From NCBI GenBank assembly GCA_032718475.1, contig JAUCBJ010008300.1, positions 60,541 to 124,540 on the forward strand: a stretch of DNA of 64,000 nt, read 5' to 3'. Under the pieces are notes generated by a model that ran no database searches, was not told where the DNA came from, and saw only the letters and a list, made by a program, of their open reading frames with translations. Position 1 is the first letter of the stretch, and each line of letters opens with the position of its first letter. Both the position numbers and the translations under genes were made by a program. This document shows positions 50,601 through 57,200 of the stretch, piece by piece. This stretch comes from Nemertoderma westbladi (lineage: Eukaryota > Xenacoelomorpha > Nemertodermatida > Nemertodermatidae).

Positions 50601-51557
50601 GGCTTGTTCCTGCAGATGAGAGATTCTCGCTACATTCGCAACACGTATTTTCTCTTCCTCTACTGCTGTTTGTATCATTAGAAGTTGAGCTTGTTCTTCT
50701 ATCTCGTGTTGCTGTCTGTAGAACTGCTGCTGTTGTCGAGCAACTTCTGACGTGACTATACTTCCTTCGCAGATTTCGCTACGAATACTTACCAATGATT
50801 GATTTAGTATTCCCGGTGCCGATTCGATTTGTGCGAATGAAGTTTCCCTCGTGTATTCCGGCACGGTTTCCAAATCGCCGACGTCTTCGCCGCACATGCG
50901 TAAGTGGTCCGTCAGATGTTTCAATTGTCCATCCAGTCGGTACAATTCCTGTTCTTCCTCGGGTTGTAATAATTCGTCCGAAACTGACTCACCTAACAAC
51001 TGGTCCGCTTGTTCCTGTTGTATCTGTCTAATCGTCGACTTAAACTGAATCAGTTTCTCTCTAGTGATCATTAGTTTCTCGAGGATTCTAAGTTGAGTAT
51101 CCATGTCCTGTCTCTGTCTAGCTAGATCTTGTAGGCCAACTAGATTATCTACGGACTTATATACTTTACTCTGTACTCTAACCTGGAGGGTGTAGAACTC
51201 GAATCGAGACATCGGAGCGGTCAACCCGTCTAATATGCGTTGGCCTTCTCCAATACTCCTGGTTATATGCGCCATGTATCCACCGACGCTTCTAACCACA
51301 CTTTCTGTGCTTCCTGCTGAACTTACCAATTCCGTTTCCCTATATCTAGGTTGCGGAACAGTTAGAAAGTCCTCGGTCCTGCCGTCGCCTCGTACTACGG
51401 CATCCGGTACTCCCGTTGGATGTACTGGTGACGCACACGGTGTAGGTTCGGTAGGCTCGCGAGTCTTCCCCTGTGGTTCTTCCGCCGCTGACTTATCCGC
51501 GTCACATGAGTCATAGTCGGTTTGTGTATTCTTCGTATAGTCTTGTTTGTCACTCAT
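44691..51557 (-). CDS. BEL/Pao polyprotein: gag-protease-integrase without RT/RNase H
   Basis: 2288 codons from ATG at 51557-51555 to TAA at 44691. Residues about 270-490 form a long Q/E/A-rich coiled coil with repeated AELERQ units. A DUF1759-like gag region spans about 865-1015. Cys/His knuckles lie at about 1108-1180, including CX2CX4HX4C at 1148-1161. The aspartic protease has L-D-S around Asp1280 and an L-I-G-T-D block near 1391, followed by the G-W segment near 1425 that normally precedes reverse transcriptase. A disordered linker with internal repeats fills about 1430-1790. Integrase follows: HHCC finger (Cys1945, Cys1948), catalytic Asp1982, Asp2044 and Glu2094, then a DUF5641-like end at about 2190-2270. 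No Y-x-D-D or RNase H motif exists anywhere, although about 800 residues of RT/RH are expected here. There is no frameshift or stop. It presumably acts in virus-like particles and integrates cDNA made by another element. Confidence 0.9.
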   Translation of the reverse strand: MSDKQDYTKNTQTDYDSCDADKSAAEEPQGKTREPTEPTPCASPVHPTGVPDAVVRGDGRTEDFLTVPQPRYRETELVSSAGSTESVVRSVGGYMAHITRSIGEGQRILDGLTAPMSRFEFYTLQVRVQSKVYKSVDNLVGLQDLARQRQDMDTQLRILEKLMITREKLIQFKSTIRQIQQEQADQLLGESVSDELLQPEEEQELYRLDGQLKHLTDHLRMCGEDVGDLETVPEYTRETSFAQIESAPGILNQSLVSIRSEICEGSIVTSEVARQQQQFYRQQHEIEEQAQLLMIQTAVEEEKIRVANVARISHLQEQAELEAAEMERLELDIAQQAATAELAQRTATAELERQTAAAAAELERQTAAAAAAAELERQTAAAELERQTAAAELERQRVVSEARVEMKTRQIKAQQAIRQAEFEAQQQQTEQREKEVKLRFELEKRARELAETKENLDLLARDRSMRSRDGHDLDQLEVRHRQIQERKKEGSVGAPGRERQLVKDVCQRFPQVTHMFAPVTTKEPVSIAGSSNISPIHGATDHRFVIPDEFTPPRATSSPIPKVKVSNPPITDRSSLLTGPALLTTKQVSPPLTPKPVTHYAYPMTFRPTRPVVSNAVIRPPVQFTSQSTTSRKTCEPTEQRRTVETRPFNQFTSQSTTSRKTCEPTEQRRTVETRPFNQFTSQSTTSRKTCEPTEQRRSVDDVPKRAVRTRTTQRTRARRPPYPDDSSTSSESDYPKREVFRTGAADEYKRERSDNSFADNPPQNTPTQKALPPAGAIGAQQFADIVNKLARIEERLEEGYTDSSRNSEFEHNRHPKGPQRPVPSNPTSYQGKAPRRENINQTTNQGRETLNVAEEIAKFAARQGLPVQQPPKFSGSSKHWHTFVDYIESQIAVCAFTSREKFNYLLQTLSGEPKRLAETFVGVPDAFELAYDRLTSIYGGTVSMARSVIEELCKGGAITKPVDLLKLADEIKNAITTLRSIGQLDYGNTPTVLLKIIGRLHHRLRREWRKVEYQREERGGFLKLEDVYLLISREAVVETRSNYTDQHIVAEGITLPSSNRQKPQTTSTKTATYATPTESRQFSDGNRVSAPIGTKQTRQQLSTDFNGCQYCEHLGKRYIGHKLRGCRQFRELNSEERRLQIRPLDSCWRCTRHGHVRKDCPNTDTCPSCGRNHDGLLHTDSHTPTKRFAREHPEAAARCDAAYRKRESKTTPTFVTHIEDCFSEQSGSSDEESEDDEYSNGDEQPSIALLTTDQLKGFSVIPIKVTGTKGSKRIYAILDSASSHSYVDEKIADVVTDLRQGKHVSYTVSSMHGQRAIPVTRVKLDLDSLLPKSQHSERERSLLPFRDLTFAATKDFSNLLGPVPEQSLEDRKYFRHLGVPECPVNYRSVAMLIGTDQFNLHQVWETRPSAVVAGNAYACRTPIGWYTRAPVRTLDVSDEEDDVQSTCSLLTTNSIHSFSHDVNHTTLQSTKHHRRVTSMISHKEQLTHQRSLELGEKTSQLETPSTTDDRLASLPTPTTSTVPVETKKKTTAAKLKKKPKAKWKDITSKVKRGRLASLSTPDISPDGQPDTLLDGQPDVLTDMSQNVPPDVSNALTNSKAAVSLLERPSIDKQPDTLPDVSPDTLLDSRLDTSNVLTNNKAAVSLLERPCIDKLPILTHLSNHKHGETSCITDVGSTYANVNTGVTLRSRDIPNLQPMARPGINVGRKISLAKPTDPIEFKPPLTIDLQSTDNQGKKTKKDKLLVDPDGSTVNKGILAGGPVGPSSNLKPSKFPIDLPDDVTNTYVDRIVNLTDSWSNACRKLAWIVRFVQYVKGKRDFTRRLTLAEIDRCEIKLIRHYQLRYFAREFTSINQGQPIKSSPILSWSPIIYNGLICHKSRLQNIDFNTNFRYPIIIPQHHELQRAMILDAHLHLKHAGRHHCLSYLRTRFVLIRPSKALSSVTRTCIICKKVHSRIGTQEMSELPQARLQAFRPPFTETGIDCFGPIHTKRGRILVKRWGLIFTCMSSRAVHIERVMDLSTNAFILALRRFIARRGLVKCLYSDQGTNFVGARNEIARAFKRLDHDQISNELQPHKIVWKFNPPDSPWRGGVWERLIRSIKTAMAKVIPVNHILTDDQLTTFFVEIEAILNTRPIVLVPDDKQSQFALTPAHLLMQAPTTLTPISIPMESDSYGKKAWKITQLLANKFWEIWQNHYLPSISARTNWYNNTRALKPGDHVLLAEVNLKRRFWITGVILATHPSMDGVTRTVTVRTIDGRTVDRPTQRLVLLEETRNESGDYKSPPNTSK
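46606..46775 (-). repeat. Two-copy coding repeat in the RT-replacing linker
   Basis: GGCCGCTCCAATAGGGAAAC occurs at about 46609 and 46731, 122-123 bp apart, within copies that encode N-x-K-A-A-V-S-L-L-E-R-P-x-I-D-K. Between and beside them are shorter D-T-L-L-D / Q-P-D repeats. The linker occupies the position of reverse transcriptase and RNase H. Confidence 0.85.
49455..49691 (-). repeat. 84-bp coding tandem repeat, three copies
   Basis: Units of 84 bp (28 residues, containing S-R-K-T-C-E-P-T-E-Q) lie between the coiled coil and the DUF1759-like region of the polyprotein. Each unit carries one copy of the dispersed near-palindromic motif (at 49479, 49563 and 49647). The units are almost identical, so the amplification is recent, and the frame is kept. 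Confidence 0.9.
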
Positions 51558-52360
51558 TTCGGTAGTTGTAAGTCAAGTGAAGTGAGTGTAAAAGTATCGA
51601 GTTTACCGTATTTGTATAAAACGGTACTAATTACAGTCATATAAAATTAGCCTACCGGCCGATTTTATAGCAGATGGATAAAATTAGCCTAAACGGCCAA
51701 TTTTACAGCAAATAAATGTCACGGAATAAGTATATAATAAAATTAGCCTAGCGGCCAATTTTACAACAAATAAATCGGATAACGATATGCGTTATCAAAA
51801 GGTAAATTAAATACAATAATACGGACTAATTCAGCAATGAACAAAGAAATCATACGGAATGCATAAATACTTGAGACAGTGGAACCCACAATAATTTTAA
51901 CTAATACGGTAATGCCTAACTTATTTATGCAACTTTTCGAACTCACCCACTCCAATAATTCTCCAGAAAAACAGATTCCCAGATACAAACCGAACGTGAA
52001 CCTTTCCGTTTTTAACGTTGCGGACGAAACGCGATTTTCCCAACCAAAGTTGTTGGGTTATCTATCTCCCAAACTTGCTAAACACGGTCTTGCTCCCGTT
52101 ACAGTCTAGAAATGAGTTCTGAATCCTGAAAAACAAAAGAGTTAGGTTTTACTTTACGAAATTTTGTACCGGTACAATATGGTATTTAAACCCTTTTAAA
52201 CACCGGTATTCAATTCCAAAATATTTTACACGCGGTTCAAATCAAATTTTATTTCAAAAAATTAGCACTTAGCTAATCAAATATAAATTTTTACCTCAAA
52301 ATACAAAATTTTCAAATAACTTTAGTCCTACCGAACCGTAGAAGTAAAACATATTCCTAC
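51558..52360 (-). other. 5' leader of the LTR element
   Basis: About 800 nt between LTR and the first ATG of the main frame. It is AT-rich and holds a threefold stem-loop repeat (51641-51774). No canonical TGG primer-binding site follows the LTR. Short frames on both strands here show no family resemblance and are taken as chance. Confidence 0.6.
51641..51774 (-). repeat. Three tandem stem-loop repeats in the leader
   Basis: Units start near 51641, 51679 and 51735. In sense RNA each has the form AAAATTGGCC-loop-GGCTAATTTT, with a stem of up to 10 bp including one G-U pair and a 4-5 base loop. Copies two and three pair fully; copy one has one C-A mismatch. Each is followed on the plus strand by CAAATAAAT-like sequence. 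Position just upstream of the gag start suits a packaging or dimerisation signal, which is an inference. Confidence 0.7.
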
Positions 52361-53860
52361 TAAATTGGAGAGATACGCCTATTCCTACTATCGGAAGAGA
52401 CGGTAACAATACCTGCAATATCCTACTGTAAAGTTTGTAAATCAAATCATAAATCCGACCTTCTCACCAAAACAGTAAACCCTAAGTAAGCGAATATATT
52501 GCAGTATCGATCTCTTTTAACCGGTGAGGCAGAAAACAGTCTACGAGCAGACAAACTTCGATAAAACAAAATCCCGCGCAGCGAATCCTAAAATCAGGCT
52601 GACTCACTGACGGACTAAGGGGCTCGTATACTTTGCCGCGGTGTGATTTATATGGTTGGGCAAAGGGACGCTAGCTAGGTATAGAGCAGATTTGGAGATG
52701 TCTAACTAGCGAGCAAAGTGCAGTAAGGACGAAAGTTAATTTTATATATTTTGAGGTGTAAATAATTTCTAACGCGCGTGTGTTAATTCTGAACGGTCAA
52801 AGCAGTTTTGCTCCTTCACATATATAATTACTGGGTACGGTGTGCATTTTACGAATATTCTAATTTTGTAACTTGTAGGTCCAATACTCACGAATGATAA
52901 GGTCCCTTCCCCTCTTGCGTATTTCCAGGACTCAAATTCAGGCATAAGGTTAATACTACGCCCAGAATTCGGCAATTTTAGGTACCAGGTCCCTGATACT
53001 AAGAAGAGATGTGTTAGTTTACTACTGTAGGCGTACGGGTACTAATAGCTATCCTGGCTCCTATCTAGAATTTTAGTCACCCAGGTAGTCCGGGTAACTT
53101 CCTATTAGGGCGTTGGCGGGGACACGGTAGATGTTAGTATATCCCTGATAGCCTCAATTTATTTTGCGCCTAGCGTAAACTGCCCTACCGCCTGAACGGT
53201 ACAATCCCAATTCAGGTGAAAACACAGCAACCCCCTAGCCTACAAGTTCTGATGTAATAGACACGGTCGTACTGCAAATAGTCGCACACACACCTGTACT
53301 TAGCAAGAGTTAAGCGTACAGTTTGCTGCACCCTAACCAATGTGTATGCCTTGTACCGGTGTGCCTACGTCCTATCTGCGTACTAGTATCTGCTCTCTCT
53401 CCCTCTCCCCCGTAGGAATATGAAGGTCTACTGCGGTTTTTCCCTGAATCAAGACAGTACAGTCCCTATGATGTAATTTTGGGCTCACAGCGTGTCACTA
53501 CGTCTACCTTTGATCTTTTGGTCTTACACTTAGGTAGCAAGGATCGAACGCTGTCTAACCTTTCAGGCGATGGGCGAATAACACTAGATGGTATTGCGGG
53601 TTGTCTCTCGTCTACATTCCCGTGATGTTCCCGTTCATTGCTGCGGCCCGATCTCTAGCTGGCCATCTTGTCCCTGAGTTTGTTCACCGTAGTGAAACCA
53701 TATTAAAACAGATAGAAAGGCTGAGAGATGTGACTAGTATTTCTGACTTTATTATAAAACATATAATAACTATTATACAATAAACAATGTAATCTGAAAT
53801 AAGACAGAAAGTGAATGATGGAAATTGAGTAGTGATTGATAACTAATGAACGAATCGCAC

Positions 53861-53909
53861 CTTTATATACTAAATTTGTGCCGCAATCAATCGAGAAAAT
53901 TCTCGATTG
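53861..53909 (-). promoter_or_regulatory. Putative LTR promoter: palindrome plus TATA box
   Basis: Reading the minus strand, CAATCGAGAA-TT-TTCTCGATTG (arms 53909-53900 and 53897-53888) is a perfect 10-bp-arm palindrome. The TATATAAAG box follows 18 bases later (53869-53861). The same arrangement is in the other LTR (40490-40469 and 40450-40442). A candidate AATAAA polyadenylation signal lies about 110 nt further on. The arrangement resembles a core promoter with an adjacent dimeric factor site; the transcription start is not mapped. Confidence 0.5.
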
Positions 53910-54066
53910 TTCTATGGGTTCTAACAAGGTTTTAAAGATAGCTTATTGGTCCAGCTAATATATAACTTGCACGACATTGGTTACAATCAAATAACTACAG
54001 CCTTATTGGTACAGACAAATGCAATTAATTTGTAGCGGTTAATTTAAATGAGTTGAAATTCTGCAC

Positions 54067-54159
54067 AAAAAATAATTCGCACTTACTAGGATTCGAACTC
54101 GATACCTACTACACTTATAATTTCCAACGCTCTACCAACTGAGCTACTGAACCACCTGA
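54067..54159 (-). other. tRNA-like Pol III unit in the LTR (5' copy)
   Basis: Duplicate of 40653-40745 at offset 13414: box A at 54146-54135, box B at 54099-54089, T6 at 54072-54067. It lies about 130-210 nt inside the sense-strand start of the LTR, upstream of the putative Pol II TATA box. Confidence 0.7.
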
Positions 54160-54279
54160 CCGATAGATGCATAATAGATAGAACCAATACGAATGAGAAC
54201 TCAAAGCAATCTTTACAAAGTTAATTCGAATAAAATAAAATTTTGAAAATCCACGGCATTTAGGGAATATAATTCTATA

Positions 54280-54284
54280 CAATA
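54280..54284. repeat. Target site duplication CAATA, right
   Basis: CAATA directly after the LTR, continuing into satellite AATTCACC. If the first C is assigned to the LTR, the duplication shrinks to 4 bp. Confidence 0.85.
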
Positions 54285-57200
54285 ATTCACCTCAAATTTC
54301 TCAGCTATTTCATGAATATAATGAGTATTAAAGCCATGTCAAAATCCTTGGGCTTTCAGCAATAATTTATCAAAATATTCTCAGATTTTTTACAAAAAAC
54401 GACATCGATTTTCATATTTATAACTTCTAACCCACTCCACGAGATAGAGAATCTTAAACGAAAGTCATAAGAACAGGTAACACTTACATTTATAGAAGTA
54501 ATCAGCTGTAATTTGCTTCGTCTTTCCCCAGGAGATGGATGAATTTTGATTGCGTCGGAACACCCCCTTTCTGAGGCTCTCAGAGTGAAGATATAAGTAG
54601 CCTATCTCCCTGTTAATATTATTGTGTTCTAGAATATTTAATATAGTTTCGTCGCATTGCCAAAGCGGCTGGAGCCGAACTTAATATGTGATACAATAAT
54701 TCACCTCAAATTTCTCAGCTATTTCATGAATATAATGAGTATTAAAGCCATGTCAAAATCCTTGGTGTTTTTCAGCAATAATTTATTAAAATCTCCTCTG
54801 ATTTTTTACAAAAAACGACATCGATTTTCATATTCATGACTTCTAACCCACTCCAAGATATAGTCAATCTTAAATGGAAGTCAAAAGAGCAGGTAACACT
54901 TACATTTATAGAAGTAATCAGCTGTTCTTGACTTCGTCTTTCCCCTGGAGATGGATGCATTTTGATTGTGTCAGAACACCCCCTTTTTGAGGCTCTCAGA
55001 GTGAAGAGATAAGTAGCATATCTCCCTGTTAATATTGTTGTGTTCTAGAATATTAATTATAGTTTCATCGTGTTGCCAAAGCGGCTGGAGCCAAAGATAA
55101 TATGTAATGCAATAATTTACCTCAAATATCTCAGCTAGTTCATGAATATAATGAGTATTAAATCCTTGTCATAATCCTTGGTGTTTTTCAGCAATAATTT
55201 ATTAAAATCTCCTCTGATTTTTTACAAAAAACGACATCGATTTTCATATTCATGACTTCTAACCCACTCCAAGAGATAGACAATCTTAAATGAAAGTCAA
55301 AAGAGCAGGTAACACTTACATTTATAGAAGCAATCAGCTGTTCTTTGCTTCGTCTTTCCCCTGGAGATGGATGAATTTTGATTGCGTCGGAACACCCCCT
55401 TTTTGAGGCTCTCAGAGTGAAGATATAAGTAGCCTATCTCCCTGTTAATATTGTTGTGTTCTAGAATATTTAATATAGTTTCATCGTATTGCAAAAGTGG
55501 CTGGAGCCGAACTTAATATGTGATACAATAATTCACCTCAAATTTCTCAGCTATTTCATGAATATAATGAGTATTAAAGCCATGTCAAAATCCTTGGTGT
55601 TTTTCAACAATAATTTATTAAAATCTCCTCTGATTTTTTACAAAAAACGACATCGATTTTCATATTCATGACTTCTAACCCACTCCAAGAGATAGACAAT
55701 CTTAAATGGAAGTCAAAAGAGCAGGTAACACTTACATTTATAGAAGTAATCAGCTGTTCTTGACTTCGTCTTTCCCCTGGAGATGGATGCATTTTGATTG
55801 TGTCAGAACACCCCCTTTTTGAGGCTCTCAGAGTGAAGAGATAAGTAGCATATCTCCCTGTTAATATTGTTGTGTTCTAGAATATTAATTATAGTTTCAT
55901 CGTGTTGCCAAAGCGGCTGGAGCCAAAGATAATATGTAATGCATTAATTTACCTCAAATATCTCAGCTAGTTCATGAATATAATGAGTATTAAATCCTTG
56001 TCAAAATCCTTGGTGTTTTTGAGCAATAATTTATTAAAATCTCCTCTGATTTTTTACAAAAAACGACATCGATTTTCATATTCATGACTTCTAACCCACT
56101 CCAAGAGATAGACAATTTTAAATGAAAGTCAAAAGAGCAGGTAACACTTATATTTATAGAAGTAATCAGCTGTTCTTTGCTTCGTCTTTCCCCTGGAGAT
56201 GGATGAATTTGATTGCGTCGGAACACCCCCTTTTTGAGGCTCTCAGAGTGAAGATATAAGTAGCCTATCTCCCTGTTAATATTGTTGTGTTCTAGAATAT
56301 GTATTATAGTTCATCGTATTGCCAAAGCGGCTGGAGCCGAACTTAATATGTGATACAATAATTAACCTCAAATTTCTCAGCTATTTCATGAATATAATGA
56401 GTATTAAAGCCATGTCAAAATCCTTGGTGTTTTTCAGCAATAATTTATTAAAATCTCCTCTGATTTTTTACAAAAAACGACATCGACTTTCATATTCATG
56501 ACTTCTAACCCACTCCAAGAGATAGAGAATCTTAAATGGAAGTCAAAAGAGCAGGTAACACTTACATTTATAGAAGTAATCAGCTGTTCTTTGCTTCGTC
56601 TTTCCCCTGGAGATGGATGCATTTTGATTGTGTCAGAACACCCCCTTTTTGAGGCTCTCAGAGTGAAGAGATAAGTAGCATATCTCCCTGTTAATATTGT
56701 TGTGTTCTAGAATATTAATTATAGTTTCATCGTGTTGCCAAAGCGGCTGGAGCCAAAGATAATATGTAATGCAATAATTCACCTCAAATATCTCAGCTAG
56801 TTCTTGAATATAATGAGTATTAAATCCTTGTCAAAATCCTTGGTGTTTTTCAGCAATAATTTATTAAAATCTCCTCTGATTTTTTACAAAAAACGACATC
56901 GATTTTCATATTCATGACTTCTAACCCACTCCAAGAGATAGACAATCTTAAATGAAAGTCAAAAGAGCAGGTAACACTTACATTTATAGAAGTAATCAGC
57001 TGTTCTTTGCTTCGTCTTTCCCCTGGAGATGGATGAATTTGATTGCGTCGGAACACCCCCTTTTTGAGGCTCTCAGAGTGAAGATATAAGAAGCCTATCT
57101 CCCTGTTAATATTGTTGTGTTCTAGAATATTTAATATAGTTTCATCGTATTGCCAAAGCGGCTGTAGCCGAAGTTAATATGTGATACAATAATTCACCTC

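Larger units (their letters stand above)
41164..51469 (-). repeat. Ten dispersed copies of a near-palindromic 17-bp motif
   Basis: Sense-strand consensus GGAAGACTYGCGAGCCT. Copies lie at about 41164-41181, 41679-41696, 43243-43260, 44389-44406, 46881-46898, 47013-47030 (variant), 49479-49495, 49563-49579, 49647-49663 and 51453-51469. Three are outside coding sequence; the others are read in two different frames (R-L-A-S-L and K-T-R/C-E-P). All have the same orientation apart from possible ambiguity at 47013, where the palindrome makes strand hard to judge. None was found in the LTRs, satellite or other elements. The core AGRCTYGCGAGYCT is self-complementary apart from one or two positions. 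Confidence 0.85.
38947..54279 (-). mobile_element. BEL/Pao-like LTR retrotransposon lacking reverse transcriptase
   Basis: A 15.3-kb insertion into inverted satellite. Two 1919-bp LTRs bound it, and CAATA is duplicated outside (38942-38946 and 54280-54284). An empty satellite copy at 57187-57191 has one CAATA in the same context, which fixes the borders. All convincing coding frames are on the minus strand. Sense order: LTR, 0.8-kb leader, 2288-codon gag-protease-integrase frame, 0.39-0.55-kb spacer, two overlapping frames, 0.85-kb AT-rich tail, LTR. Family assignment rests on the DUF1759-like gag, the protease followed by an L-I-G-T-D block, the BEL-type integrase spacing and the DUF5641-like end. 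Reverse transcriptase and RNase H are missing. Near-identical LTRs and long open frames mean a recent insertion. Confidence 0.9.
52361..54279 (-). repeat. LTR, 5' copy in element sense
   Basis: The transcribing LTR of the minus-strand element. A candidate layout on the sense strand is a tRNA-like block (54146-54067), a 22-base palindrome (53909-53888), a TATATAAAG box (53869-53861) and AATAAA (53753-53748). That implies U3 of about 0.45 kb, a short R and a long U5 of over 1.3 kb. These boundaries are inferred from motifs only. After the LTR the internal sequence starts GTAGGAATATG, which lacks the TGG expected of an ordinary tRNA primer site. Confidence 0.92.

Noticed and set aside
50333-50755. 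140-codon Leu/Pro-rich plus-strand frame
   Set aside because: Antisense of the repeated coiled-coil codons of the polyprotein; its periodicity comes from that repeat.
51879-52109. 76-codon plus-strand frame in the leader
   Set aside because: Opposite strand to the element, no family resemblance, overlapped by other chance frames.
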